Of a DNA stretch of 64,000 nt, positions 1-9,245 are shown one piece after another. Positions within the stretch are counted from its first letter, which is position 1. Every line of letters begins with the position of its first letter. Under the pieces are notes generated by a model. The model was given only the letters and a program-made list of their open reading frames with translations, was not told the DNA's origin and did not search any database. This stretch comes from Antarctobacter sediminis (GTDB lineage: Bacteria > Pseudomonadota > Alphaproteobacteria > Rhodobacterales > Rhodobacteraceae), in NCBI RefSeq assembly GCF_019218285.1, contig NZ_JAHUZG010000002.1:1054001-1118000 (forward strand), written 5' to 3'. Both the position numbers and the translations under genes were made by a program.

Positions 1-2042
1 CCAAAGGCTTGCAGGTCGGGGATCAGGTCGCGGACTTCTTCTTTGGACACCACGGGCAGATCACCGCCCAGCGCCGCCGGAACCATCTCTGCCGCGGGGA
101 TGCGGTAGATCTTTTTGGTCACCACATTGGCGCCGATCTGGTTGTCACGTTCGATGACATAGACAAAATCGCCATGCGCCACGATCTCGGACAGGCCAAC
201 CCAGCCTTTGGCCGGCTCGGCCTTGGGGTAAAGGACCGCGCCCCATTCCTTGGTTTCCAGGTTGTAGGAGACCAGCTTGACGTGGTTCTTGGGGTCGTCT
301 TTCCACTCGCGCTGAACGGCCATCCAAAGGGTGTCGCCGACCTTGGTGATACCTTCAAAGCCAAAGCGCTTTTCGACGGCGGTCAGTTCTGCGGGGATCA
401 TGATCTCGGCCGAGTTGGTCTTGATCAGGCCATCGGCGGTGACGTGATAGATCGCGTGCGGGATGCCGCGTTCGGTCCGGCCCTCGGAGGCGACGAAGAA
501 GCCGCCGTTGCCATCCAGCGTGATGCCTTCGAGATCCAGCTTTTGCGCCGGGTCGCCGTTGGCACGGTGGATGACGATCGCATCGACGATGCGCGCCGGG
601 GTCTGCGTGGTGTCGATCTTGAAGATCGTCGGCTGGAAACCGTAGAAGCTGTCGTTCACAGCCCAGACGATGCCATCCTTGTCGGCCACCATGCCCGAGA
701 TCGCGCCCCAGCCGATCAGGCGGTCGGCACCTTCGGAGGTCAGCGTCGGATACTGGGCCGGCTGGTCCATGTATTCGAAGATCATGACATGCGCGCGCAC
801 GCCGCCGTCTTCGATCAGGTCAACCTCGTTGGCCGAGATCAGCAGGTTGCGTTCGGGGATGGCGACGTAGCCCTCTGGCCCGATGCCCGAGGGCAGGATC
901 TGTTTCAGGACCGGGGCGGCCGGATCGGTGACGTCATAGACACCCACGGCAGAGCCGCGTTCCGAACCGACAAAGACCATCGGCGTGCCGTCGAAGATGG
1001 CGGTTTCGATGGATTCAGGCTCGACACCCTTGGCGTCGGACCGCTTGTCCGGGTAGTGGCCGATCTGGATCAGCGCGTGTTCAAAGGAGGCACCGCTTTC
1101 GTAGACCACTTCGCCGGTCTTCGAGAAGATGGTCCAGCCGCGCGAACCGCCGTCCATGTCGCCTTCGTTGGCGATGGCGAAATGCGTGTCGTCGATCCAT
1201 TTGACGGCGTCGGGCTCACGCTTGCGGGCGGGCTGCGATTTGTCGAAATCCAGCGAGCCGCGCTCGTCCAGCGTGTCGATCATGTCCAGATCGACCGCGC
1301 CGGCGGAAAAATGGCTGATGATGGAACCATCGGCGCCAACCACCACGAGGTAGTTGTTTTCCTGAAGCGTAACGATGGTCTCGCCCAGCGCGTTGATGTC
1401 CACGAACTCGGGCTCGGGGTCTTCGGGCGCGATGTCGGCAAGGCCGGTCAGTTCAACGGTCTTGAGGTCATCACAGGCCAGCGCGCCGTCCTTGATTTCA
1501 CCGATGACAAGGAAACCGGCAGGCAACTGGCCCACGCGACCGTCGCCAAGGTCTTCGTCACGCTCGTTCTCGATGGCGATCGAGATGCGGGTGCCGTCCT
1601 TGGACACGGCCACCGAATCCGGCTGACCGCCGAGGTCGCAGGTGGCGGTGATATTGCCCGACATCACGTCGATGATGGCAAGATGACCCGAGGGATCGGT
1701 GTAGCTGGCCGAGGTGTTCACGCCGACAAAGGCGGTGGACCCCACGATGCCGACGGCGGTCGGCTCACCGTCCAACGCCACGTTGCCCAGCGGCTGTGGG
1801 CTGTGCGGGTCGGTGATGTCGATGCGGCCGATCACGCCCAGCGGGCTGTCGGTATAAACCAGCGTCATGCCGTCCGCGGTGGCGGCGATGATCTCGGCCG
1901 AGGTCTCGCGCGCGCGGTCTTCGCCGTCGGCCATGTTCAGATAGGTGCCGAAAGAGGCGATGCGATTGAAATTCATGTCTGCCGTGGCGGCGGAGGCAGC
2001 AAGGGCCAGTGCGCTCGTCAGGCAAAGGGTGCGGAAATGCAT
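1..2042 (-). CDS. Secreted phytase-like / beta-propeller protein (3' end outside window)
   Basis: The visible part is about 680 residues, with the C-terminus beyond the left edge. It starts at the ATG at 2042 behind an AGGGGG ribosome-binding site. The first ~21 residues form a signal peptide ending near AATA-D, so the protein should be exported. Residues ~25-400 look like the repeated beta-propeller blades of choice-of-anchor-I/LVIVD-type proteins (VAVSKDG, HFAIANEGD, GPEGYVAIPE). Residues ~430 onward match the esterase-like phytase domain (GAISGMVADKDG, LDLEGITLDGNGGFFVASEGR, GFEGITKVG). A phosphate-ester hydrolase role is inferred only from the family; no biochemical substrate is implied. 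It is divergent from the small secreted gene at 2276. Confidence 0.85.
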   Translation of the reverse strand, partial: MHFRTLCLTSALALAASAATADMNFNRIASFGTYLNMADGEDRARETSAEIIAATADGMTLVYTDSPLGVIGRIDITDPHSPQPLGNVALDGEPTAVGIVGSTAFVGVNTSASYTDPSGHLAIIDVMSGNITATCDLGGQPDSVAVSKDGTRISIAIENERDEDLGDGRVGQLPAGFLVIGEIKDGALACDDLKTVELTGLADIAPEDPEPEFVDINALGETIVTLQENNYLVVVGADGSIISHFSAGAVDLDMIDTLDERGSLDFDKSQPARKREPDAVKWIDDTHFAIANEGDMDGGSRGWTIFSKTGEVVYESGASFEHALIQIGHYPDKRSDAKGVEPESIETAIFDGTPMVFVGSERGSAVGVYDVTDPAAPVLKQILPSGIGPEGYVAIPERNLLISANEVDLIEDGGVRAHVMIFEYMDQPAQYPTLTSEGADRLIGWGAISGMVADKDGIVWAVNDSFYGFQPTIFKIDTTQTPARIVDAIVIHRANGDPAQKLDLEGITLDGNGGFFVASEGRTERGIPHAIYHVTADGLIKTNSAEIMIPAELTAVEKRFGFEGITKVGDTLWMAVQREWKDDPKNHVKLVSYNLETKEWGAVLYPKAEPAKGWVGLSEIVAHGDFVYVIERDNQIGANVVTKKIYRIPAAEMVPAALGGDLPVVSKEEVRDLIPDLQAF

Positions 2043-2275
2043 GGAGTCCCCCTGTTGATAGGTACTCGGGGGGATAGGGGGCGAGAGGTAACAGAGGCGT
2101 GACGGTTCTTTGACAAAGCCATGAAACCGATTTCCCGTGCGAACCCGCCTTTTGTTTGCCGCGAAGTGTTTTCGGGGGTCTTCGACGGAATCGACCGTTT
2201 GATACGTTTAAGCCGTCCATGAGGTGGGAACGCGGACGCGTTCACATTTCCGCCGTTTGAGAAGGAAAGACGACA

Positions 2276-2806
2276 ATGAAAACTGCTCTAGTGACCGGCT
2301 TCAGCATTGCGATTGCCGCAACGACAGCGGCATGGGCCGAGCCCGTCGAAATCTATCTTGTCGACAAGCTGGACAACAAACAGAACGGCTATTGCCTGGA
2401 TATCGCCAAGGGCCGCGAACGCGATGCGAATCCCGATGATGGTTTGCAGGGGCACACCTGCTACAGTCCAGGCGGTGCTTTGGGCTATGATCAAACCTTT
2501 GAAAGTGATCGGTTCGTGGAGGGCAAACTGTATATGCCCACCTTTGATGTCTGTGTGGTGGCGCCTGCGATGACTGCTGGCAGTGCGCTGGAACTGACCA
2601 CCTGCGGTGAAGCCGAAGAGCAGAGCTTTGTGTTTTCCGGAGAGGGCACGATCACGCCTCGGTCAGCACCGGAAATGTGTTTCACCGTCGCCGAGGCCAC
2701 ACGCTCGGGTCGCAGCGATGCCAACCAGATCAAGGTTCTGTCGCTGGAACCCTGCGACGAGGCCCTTGCAGCCTATCAGACTTGGGGGATCCGTACCGCC
2801 GAATGA
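2276..2806 (+). CDS. Small secreted ricin-type (QxW) lectin-like protein
   Basis: This 176-residue protein starts at an ATG preceded by AAGGAAAG. It has a clear signal peptide (residues 1-21, cleavage after AWA) and is therefore predicted to be periplasmic or secreted. The mature part has six cysteines and a closing YQTWGI, which resembles the QxW motif of ricin-type beta-trefoil lectins. The spacing (NGYCLDIA, then MCFTVAE) fits two beta-trefoil repeats. No catalytic residues are apparent. Carbohydrate binding is an inference from the fold motif. The gene stands alone and is followed by a strong intrinsic terminator. Confidence 0.7.
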   Translation: MKTALVTGFSIAIAATTAAWAEPVEIYLVDKLDNKQNGYCLDIAKGRERDANPDDGLQGHTCYSPGGALGYDQTFESDRFVEGKLYMPTFDVCVVAPAMTAGSALELTTCGEAEEQSFVFSGEGTITPRSAPEMCFTVAEATRSGRSDANQIKVLSLEPCDEALAAYQTWGIRTAE

Positions 2807-2835
2807 GGACCGCAAGGCAGGCCGGTCGAACACGG

Positions 2836-2868
2836 CCCGCCGACCGGTATGGGCCGGCGGGTTTTGTT
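2836..2868 (+). terminator. Rho-independent terminator
   Basis: A perfect 7-bp stem CCCGCCG (2836-2842) / CGGCGGG (2855-2861) is followed by TTTTGTT. It lies 30 bases after the stop of the ricin-like gene and just before the convergent end of the VWA gene. Confidence 0.8.
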
Positions 2869-2882
2869 CGGTCAACGCAGGC

Positions 2883-4898
2883 TCAGCGATCCAGGCTATC
2901 AGCCAGCCGCATCAAGGTGATCGCCTCCTGCCGATAGCCGAACGGGTCATCGCCGCGTGCGCCTTGCGCCAGCGCGATGGCATCACCGATGCTCCAGTCT
3001 CCGATCAGGTCGGACCCCCGCAGGATCTGGCCAAAGCCGGCGATGGCCAGCGCCCAGTTCGCTTCGGGCAGTGGGGCGGCATCGGCCATGATCGGCGTTT
3101 CGATCAGGCGGCTGGCATCCTCACCCGGCGTCTTGTAGCGCAACCGCAGGAACCCAAGCTCGCCACTGTCATCAGCGGCGGGGGCCGCGTCATCCGCCGC
3201 ATAACGCAGCGGATCGGTCATGCGGGCAGGTGATCCGACCGGCGTGATCGCATAGATCGCCGTCACCTGATGACCCGCGCCGATCTCTCCGGCGTCCACC
3301 TTGTCATTGTTGAAATCCTCGCGCTTCAGCGCGCGGGTTTCATAGCCGATCAGCCGGTATTCGGCGACCAGAGCGGGGTTCCATTCGACCTGAATCTTGA
3401 CGTCATTGGCGATGGGCACCAGCGCGCCGGTCAGCTGGTCCACCAGCACCTTCTGCGCCTCGGCCAGCGTGTCGATGTACGAGGCGATGCCGTTCCCGTT
3501 CTGCGCCAGCGCCTGCATGGTCGCATCGTCCAGATTGCCACGGCCAAAGCCCAGTACCGACAGGTAAGTGCCGTCGTCCTTCTTCTTCGAAATGAAGTCC
3601 TTGAGGTCGTCGGGATCGCTGATGCCGACGTTGAAATCGCCATCAGTGGCAAGGATCACCCGGCTGACCGCGCCCTCGGCCCCGTCCGCCGCCATCTTGG
3701 CCGCCGTGGCATAGGCCTGCTGCAAACCCGCCTGCCCGGCCGTGCTGCCGCCCGCGTGAAGCCTGTCCAGGGCCGCAAGAATGGTGTCACGGTCACTGGC
3801 CTTGGTCGGTTCCAGTGCGAGACCCGCACTGCCCGCGTAGGTCACGATGGCAATCGTGTCCTCCTCTCCCAACTGGCCCAGCATGAGGCGAAAGCTTTGC
3901 TTGAGCAGCGGCAGCTTGGTCGGATTGTTCATCGACCCCGAAGTGTCGATCAGAAAGACGAGGTTCATCGGGGGACGGGTGTCCGGCATCATGCCTTGCA
4001 ACCCGATATGCACGATCTGGGTGCCTTCGACCCAGGGGCTGTCACTCACCCCGAGATGGGTGGCAAAAGGCGCATCCGCTTCGGGCGCGGGATAGTCATA
4101 GGTGAAATAGTTCACCATCTCCTCGATCCGCACCGAATCCTTCGGCGGAAGTTGCCCGCGCGACAATGCATTGCGGATGAAGGACCACGACGCCGTGTCC
4201 ACGTCGATCGAGAAGGTCGAGACCGGAGTTTCCGCCGTGACCTTGATCGGGTTCTCATCGGCCTCGGGGAAGGCCTCGGTGTTCGGCTCTGGTGCGATGA
4301 TGGGATCGGGTGCGGGCAACGGGGCCGGACGCGTCGCCGGTGCCTTGCCCGCAAAGTCGAAGATACCGGTTTCAAGGGTGACGCCCGGATCCGCGGCAGG
4401 TGCGGACGGCGCGCGCAACATCCGGTCGGCGGGCGCCGAGGGGGCTGCCTGCTTGCGCCGAGTTGCGACAACCGGGGCATCGGGCGTCAGGGCCTCGCCG
4501 GGAATGAAGATCTCATCAGCCTCTTCGACAACGGGCGCCGGATCCGCCGCCGGTTCAACATCGGGAGTGGCGACCGTCTGACCGGTCGGGATCAAGGCGA
4601 CCTCTGGCGGCTTGTTGTCCCGCAAGACCGGGACAAGAGCCACCATGGCAACGGCAGCAAGGGCGGTGGTCGCGGTCAGAACGCCGCGGTTGGACAAATT
4701 GGCAAACATATGTCGGACTCCTCTGAAAATGCCCCCCTTCCGGGTGGGTTCAGAGGTCTGACGCGCCAGGTCTTCGGATTCTTGGGCGCGGTCGAAATTT
4801 TTCATCGCAAGGGCGATGGCCCGGGCACGCTTGTCAGGGTCGGGGCCGGGCAGGCCCGCGTCGAATGCGCGTTTCAGATCGTCCAGATCGTCGCTCAT
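2883..4898 (-). CDS. Membrane-anchored von Willebrand factor A domain protein (YfbK-like)
   Basis: The protein has 671 residues from the ATG at 4898, which overlaps the stop of the upstream sigma-factor gene (ATGA). I prefer this start to a longer open frame because of that coupling. Residues 1-60 are charged and cytoplasmic-like, and a single transmembrane segment follows at ~62-82. A Pro/Ala-rich linker (~95-210) comes next, then a VWF_A N-terminal region (TFSIDVDTASW, EMVNYFTYDY). The VWA domain proper has an intact MIDAS (DTSGSM near residue 316, ATDGDFN downstream), and the C-terminus is DUF3520-like. Such proteins are often called Ca-activated chloride channel homologues, but the function is not established. 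Translational coupling to an ECF sigma factor suggests a role in sensing or regulating it. Confidence 0.85.
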   Translation of the reverse strand: MSDDLDDLKRAFDAGLPGPDPDKRARAIALAMKNFDRAQESEDLARQTSEPTRKGGIFRGVRHMFANLSNRGVLTATTALAAVAMVALVPVLRDNKPPEVALIPTGQTVATPDVEPAADPAPVVEEADEIFIPGEALTPDAPVVATRRKQAAPSAPADRMLRAPSAPAADPGVTLETGIFDFAGKAPATRPAPLPAPDPIIAPEPNTEAFPEADENPIKVTAETPVSTFSIDVDTASWSFIRNALSRGQLPPKDSVRIEEMVNYFTYDYPAPEADAPFATHLGVSDSPWVEGTQIVHIGLQGMMPDTRPPMNLVFLIDTSGSMNNPTKLPLLKQSFRLMLGQLGEEDTIAIVTYAGSAGLALEPTKASDRDTILAALDRLHAGGSTAGQAGLQQAYATAAKMAADGAEGAVSRVILATDGDFNVGISDPDDLKDFISKKKDDGTYLSVLGFGRGNLDDATMQALAQNGNGIASYIDTLAEAQKVLVDQLTGALVPIANDVKIQVEWNPALVAEYRLIGYETRALKREDFNNDKVDAGEIGAGHQVTAIYAITPVGSPARMTDPLRYAADDAAPAADDSGELGFLRLRYKTPGEDASRLIETPIMADAAPLPEANWALAIAGFGQILRGSDLIGDWSIGDAIALAQGARGDDPFGYRQEAITLMRLADSLDR

Positions 4899-5431
4899 GC
4901 CTCGGCCTCCTGCATCGCTTTCAGTTTCTTCTTGGCCTCCGAGATCCGCCAACTGACGGTGCCTTCGGACACCTCGAGAATTTGCGCCGCTTCGGCATGG
5001 GTGACCCCATCCAGAACCAGCGCAAGGGTTTCGCGCAGATCGACACTCAGGCCCGTCATTGCCTGCATCAACCAATCCACGCGCTCTGCCGTCTCGGCCA
5101 TTTCGGCCTGACGTGCCAGCTCCCAGTCACCCCAGCCATCGGCGGCCCGTGCGTGGGAAGCAGCGCGCCGGAACCTGTCCCGGGCGGCGTTCACCGTGAT
5201 GCGATACAACCATGTCGTCAGCTTGGCCTCACCGCGAAAACTGCGCAGTTTGGCGGGCAATGCAGCGCACAGGTCCTGCGCAAGGTCTTCGGCCTCGGTC
5301 CGGCTGCCGGTGAGTTTCACCGCATAGCCATAGACCCGGTCATAGACCCGCCCGACCAGCAGGGCAAAGGCCTGCCGATCACCATCTGCCGCCGCTTGGG
5401 CGAGGGATTCGTCGCTGACTTTCATGCGCAT
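4895..5431 (-). CDS. ECF-family RNA polymerase sigma factor
   Basis: About 178 residues, with both sigma-70 regions visible. Region 2 is near AVKLTGSRTEAEDLAQDLCAAL, and the region 4 helix-turn-helix is near LALVLDGVTHAEAAQILEVSEG. The start is uncertain: ATGs at 5431 and 5425 and upstream GTG/TTG codons are all in frame, and none has a strong ribosome-binding site. The stop overlaps the start of the VWA membrane protein, so the two form an operon. No classical anti-sigma factor (ZAS or FecR type) is next to it. The transmembrane VWA protein may take that role, which is an inference from coupling only. Confidence 0.88.
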   Translation of the reverse strand: MRMKVSDESLAQAAADGDRQAFALLVGRVYDRVYGYAVKLTGSRTEAEDLAQDLCAALPAKLRSFRGEAKLTTWLYRITVNAARDRFRRAASHARAADGWGDWELARQAEMAETAERVDWLMQAMTGLSVDLRETLALVLDGVTHAEAAQILEVSEGTVSWRISEAKKKLKAMQEAEA

Positions 5432-5530
5432 CACATGAGTGAGACGCAGCCCGATCGGCAATCCTTGGATACCTTACCCATTTTTTTCGCCCCGCACCCA
5501 CGCCGCGAAACAGCAGGCCGGAAACAGGGG

Positions 5531-6319
5531 TCAATCCGCAAGAAGCCGAGAGATCATCGTGCTGTCCGGGTCCGCCAGACCGTCGATCACGTCGAAATGG
5601 TGTTTGCCATCATCCACGACCAGATCGCAGGTCCAGACCTCGGACAGCTTGCGTGCCTGATCCAGAAAGGCCGGGCGTTCGGCGCCACCAACCCAGGCCG
5701 TGACCGGACAGCCCGGGGGCGGTGTGAAAATCGGGCTTTCGGCGCGGGCCTCGGCCTCGTCGATACGCAGATCTGCGTTCATCGAGGTCTGCATCAGCGG
5801 GCGCAGATCGGACAGAGGAGAGATCGGCATGACATGTGCCAGCCGTCCTACAAGATCCGGCCCCATGACCGCCCCCATCCGGGCGACAAGATGTCCGCCG
5901 GCAGAATGGCCGGTCAGCCGGATCGGGCCGGCCACTTCGGCCGCGGCCACAGCGATGGCCTGCGCCACCTGCCGCGTGATGTCCGAAATCCGGACCCGGG
6001 GGCACAGATCATAGGATGGCATGGCCACCGCCCAGCCCCGTGCCCGCGCACCCTCGGCCAGATGAGACCAACTGGACCGGTCGAACCGCAGCCAGTACCC
6101 GCCGTGAACAAAGACGACCAATCCCTTTGGCGCAGCATCCGGCAGGAACAAGTCCAGAGCCAGCCGCGTTCCATGCCCGTACATCAACCCAAGGCGTGCC
6201 CGCCCAGCGACCGATAGCCTTTGACGATAGGCCTCGGCCTCTGCGGTCCAGCGCGGCGGAAAAGAGGCGGCATCGGGAATATGGGCGGCATTGGCGTATG
6301 CGTCGTCGAGGTCCATCAT
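5531..6319 (-). CDS. Alpha/beta hydrolase, arylformamidase (kynurenine formamidase)-like
   Basis: 262 residues from the ATG at 6319, placed by a GGAG six bases upstream. The HGGYW motif near residue 74 is the oxyanion-hole signature of the kynurenine-formamidase/esterase family. GHSAGG near residue 140 is the nucleophile elbow with the catalytic serine. The catalytic Asp and His are likely in the C-terminal quarter (VDDGKHHFDV). No tryptophan-degradation genes are nearby, so the substrate cannot be assigned. The gene is divergent from the aldehyde dehydrogenase at 6398. Confidence 0.8.
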   Translation of the reverse strand: MMDLDDAYANAAHIPDAASFPPRWTAEAEAYRQRLSVAGRARLGLMYGHGTRLALDLFLPDAAPKGLVVFVHGGYWLRFDRSSWSHLAEGARARGWAVAMPSYDLCPRVRISDITRQVAQAIAVAAAEVAGPIRLTGHSAGGHLVARMGAVMGPDLVGRLAHVMPISPLSDLRPLMQTSMNADLRIDEAEARAESPIFTPPPGCPVTAWVGGAERPAFLDQARKLSEVWTCDLVVDDGKHHFDVIDGLADPDSTMISRLLAD

Positions 6320-6397
6320 TTTCTCCGTTTTGGCCCTATACTTCCCCCGCGTCGGATGCTCTGCCTTGGGCCAGAGTTGAACAGGAGGATATATCGA

Positions 6398-7864
6398 ATG
6401 CGCGCTGATGCCACCGATCTCAAGGACCTTTTGAACGATCCCTCCCTGCTGGAGCCGCGTGCCTACGTCAACGGCACATGGATTGCGGGAGATGCCACTT
6501 TCGACGTCACCAACCCCGCGCGCGGCGACGTGATCGCTCAGGTCACTGATCTTGACCGCGCTCAGGTGGCCGGAGCCATCGACGCCGCCCATGCCGCGCA
6601 GAAGGAATGGGCCAGCCGCACCGGCAAAGAACGTGCGGCGATCCTGCGCAAATGGTTCGACCTGATGATGGAAAACCAGTCCGACCTTGGCACCATCATG
6701 ACCGCCGAACAGGGCAAGCCGCTGGCCGAGGCAAAAGGCGAAATCGCCTATGGGGCGTCGTTCGTCGAATTCTTTGGCGAAGAAGCCAAGCGCATCTATG
6801 GCGAAACCATTCCCGGACATCAGCGCGACAAGCGGATCACCGTTATCAAACAGCCGATTGGCGTGGCCGCCTCGATCACACCGTGGAACTTTCCCAATGC
6901 GATGATCACGCGCAAGGCGGCACCCGCGCTGGCCGCAGGCTGTGCCTTTGTCGGACGCCCCGCTGCCGAAACGCCGCTGTCGGCCACCGCGCTGGCGGTT
7001 CTGGCCGAACGCGCCGGTATCCCGGCGGGCGTGTTCAACATCGTGACCTCTTCGCGGTCGTCGGACGTGGGCAAGGAGTTCTGCGAGAACCCCAAGGTGC
7101 GCAAGCTGACCTTTACCGGCTCGACCGAAGTGGGACGCATCCTGCTGCGCCAAGCCGCTGACCAGGTGCTGAAATGCTCGATGGAACTGGGCGGCAACGC
7201 GCCGTTCATCGTTTTTGACGATGCCGATCTGGATGCCGCCGTCGAAGGCGCCATCGCGTGCAAGTTCCGCAACAACGGCCAGACCTGCGTCTGCGCCAAC
7301 CGGATCTACGTGCAGGAAGGTGTCTACGATGCCTTCGCCGAAAAGCTTTCCGCCGCGGTTGCCAAGCTGAAGGTCGGCGACGGTCTCGAAGAAGGCACCG
7401 ACCTTGGGCCGCTGATCAATCAGGACGCGGTGGACAAGGTGAAAGAGCATATCGCCGATGTCACCAGCCATGGCGGCACCCTGCTGAGCGGCGGCGAAGT
7501 GCAGGACGGAACCTTTATCACGCCCGCAATCCTGACCGGGGTCACGCAGGACATGAAGGTGGCCCAAGAGGAAACCTTTGGCCCCATGGCACCGCTGTTC
7601 AAATTCTCGGACGTGGACGAGGTGATCGAGATGGCCAACGATACGATCTTTGGTCTGGCCTCCTATTTCTACGCCAAGGATCTCAGCCGCGTTTACAAGG
7701 TGGCCGAGGCGCTGGAATACGGTATCGTAGGCGTGAATACCGGCATCATCTCGACCGAGGTCGCCCCCTTTGGCGGCGTCAAACAGTCGGGTCTGGGCCG
7801 GGAAGGCAGCCACCACGGGATCGAGGATTATCTCGAACTCAAGTACATCTGCATGAGCGTATGA
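6398..7864 (+). CDS. NAD(P)-dependent succinate-semialdehyde dehydrogenase family
   Basis: 488 residues, the usual length for this family; an AGGAGG lies upstream of the ATG. It would oxidise succinate semialdehyde or a related short aldehyde acid to the carboxylate. PWNFP is near residue 164. The catalytic Glu is in ELGGNAP, the nucleophilic Cys is in GQTCVCANR, and the C-terminal FGGVKQSGLGREG is present. The residue that is usually Lys in the cofactor-binding KPA motif is Arg here (GRPAAETP), a variant I recall from other alphaproteobacterial members. The family is certain, the exact substrate only likely. The stop overlaps the next ORF by ATGA. Confidence 0.88.
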   Translation: MRADATDLKDLLNDPSLLEPRAYVNGTWIAGDATFDVTNPARGDVIAQVTDLDRAQVAGAIDAAHAAQKEWASRTGKERAAILRKWFDLMMENQSDLGTIMTAEQGKPLAEAKGEIAYGASFVEFFGEEAKRIYGETIPGHQRDKRITVIKQPIGVAASITPWNFPNAMITRKAAPALAAGCAFVGRPAAETPLSATALAVLAERAGIPAGVFNIVTSSRSSDVGKEFCENPKVRKLTFTGSTEVGRILLRQAADQVLKCSMELGGNAPFIVFDDADLDAAVEGAIACKFRNNGQTCVCANRIYVQEGVYDAFAEKLSAAVAKLKVGDGLEEGTDLGPLINQDAVDKVKEHIADVTSHGGTLLSGGEVQDGTFITPAILTGVTQDMKVAQEETFGPMAPLFKFSDVDEVIEMANDTIFGLASYFYAKDLSRVYKVAEALEYGIVGVNTGIISTEVAPFGGVKQSGLGREGSHHGIEDYLELKYICMSV

Positions 7865-8226
7865 GAACAGAAAACCTGATCGCGCCGGGCAGCACTCCCT
7901 CAGTCGGGGAGCTTGCGGACTGGCGCGACAAGGCGCACCAGGGCGGCGGTTCGCCCTGGCTGCGGCCTGCGCAGGCCGATGCGCTGGCGCGATACGCGCT
8001 GAAATTCGGCGAGGGCGTCCAGATGATGGAGGCCGTGGCACCGCGCTTTCGCGAACCTCCGCGCGACATCTCGTGGGAGATTCTGGGGATCGACGACGAG
8101 GGCGAAAACTGGTCCGATCACCGCGACCCGCAAAAGGCCTATGCGCTCTTCCGCAGCAAGCTGTCACTGGCCGAGGCCGACGGCGCGGTACTGCATTACA
8201 AGCTGTGGCTCAGCCCCGCGGGCTGA
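7861..8226 (+). CDS. Conserved hypothetical protein coupled to the aldehyde dehydrogenase
   Basis: A 121-residue soluble protein whose ATG overlaps the stop of the dehydrogenase gene. It has no signal peptide or membrane segment. It is rich in Trp and charged residues (DISWEILGIDDEGENW; C-terminal YKLWLSPAG). I do not recognise a family. The overlap suggests co-translation with the dehydrogenase. It meets the next hydrolase gene tail to tail, six bases apart. Confidence 0.65.
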   Translation: MRTENLIAPGSTPSVGELADWRDKAHQGGGSPWLRPAQADALARYALKFGEGVQMMEAVAPRFREPPRDISWEILGIDDEGENWSDHRDPQKAYALFRSKLSLAEADGAVLHYKLWLSPAG

Positions 8227-8232
8227 ACCGTT

Positions 8233-9024
8233 TCAGTCCAGCGCCCCGACCCGCCGCAAATGGGCCGTGATGATCGCGGCGCAGGCCTCGGGATGGGTCG
8301 ATACCAGAAAATGATCGGCCCCTTCGACCACGTCCAGCCGGCTTTCCGGGATCGCATTGACCAGTTCCGCGCTGACATCGACGATGGCCGGGCTGGCGTG
8401 CTCTCCGCGACAGATGGTGCAGGGCATAGGCAAGGTTTGGAAATCCGCGAAACACGGTGTGAAATCCCGCGCCGTGCGCCAGTCCAGAAGGTTCGTCCCC
8501 GCCCCTTGCGCGCAAAAGGCACGGACCGGATCGGGCATCCCGGCAAAAACGCCAGGTCTGCTCCAGTAGTCGATGATCAGGCCCGGTGCCTCGGGATCGC
8601 CCGCTGCCACGGCGGCGGAAAAGCGGTTCACCAATTGGGTCAGGCCATCGCGCCAGGGGAAGTCTTCGCCGTCGCGTCGGCCAAAGACCACGTTGCCTTC
8701 GAAACTGACGACGCTCAGGATCGGCAGGTCCCCCGCCAGCGCAGCGGCCAAGGCGATCTGCCCGCCAAAGGAATGCCCCACAAGGTGAAAGGGCTGGCCG
8801 ATCTCTGCGGCGATCTCACCGACAAAACCTGTCAGTTCTGCCATGCGGCACGCCTCGGGCCTGCGTCGTTCAGCGGTTGATCCATATCCGGGAAGGCTGA
8901 CCGACAGACATCGCACCCCGGTCAACCTGTCAAAGATCCCGGCCCACACGCGCGAGGTGCTGTAGGATCCCGGCAGGAACAGCACCGGCGGCCCTTCGCC
9001 GCGCATTTCGAGTTCGAAGGTCAT
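8233..9024 (-). CDS. Alpha/beta hydrolase
   Basis: 263 residues from the ATG at 9024, chosen because GGGAGG sits six bases upstream. Fold landmarks are PPVLFLPGSYSTSRVW (oxyanion region), GHSFGGQIALA near residue 88 (nucleophile Ser) and VVEGADHFLVSTHP near the end (catalytic His). This is the lipase/esterase/haloperoxidase branch of the fold; the substrate is unknown. It is divergent from creatinase across a 221-base gap. Confidence 0.8.
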   Translation of the reverse strand: MTFELEMRGEGPPVLFLPGSYSTSRVWAGIFDRLTGVRCLSVSLPGYGSTAERRRPEACRMAELTGFVGEIAAEIGQPFHLVGHSFGGQIALAAALAGDLPILSVVSFEGNVVFGRRDGEDFPWRDGLTQLVNRFSAAVAAGDPEAPGLIIDYWSRPGVFAGMPDPVRAFCAQGAGTNLLDWRTARDFTPCFADFQTLPMPCTICRGEHASPAIVDVSAELVNAIPESRLDVVEGADHFLVSTHPEACAAIITAHLRRVGALD

Positions 9025-9245
9025 CAGCGCCTCCCTTTTGCGCATTCAACCACGGCTGGCGCGATTTTTCCACGAATCCGGCAATCGGCTCCTGCACCTT
9101 GCCGCTTTCAGGCTTGCGCGGGGGGCGGCGGCTGCGCAATTTGGCGGCGGGCAGGCGATGGCGTCGCCGCTACTTTGCCCCTTAACCCGTCCTGAACGCC
9201 GGGACCTTGCTTTGCCAGCGCGGTAGACAAGGTTTCGCCGCGCCG

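Noticed and set aside
3270-5111. Long plus-strand open frame opposite the VWA gene, and similar ones at 9-2102 and 50306-52321
   Set aside because: Each is antisense to a protein with intact motifs, has no convincing ribosome-binding site and reads as low-information Arg/Gly/His-rich sequence.
5531-8167. Extension of the arylformamidase-like gene to a much longer protein
   Set aside because: The extra N-terminal part is antisense to the aldehyde dehydrogenase. A ribosome-binding site and the conserved fold both place the start at 6319.
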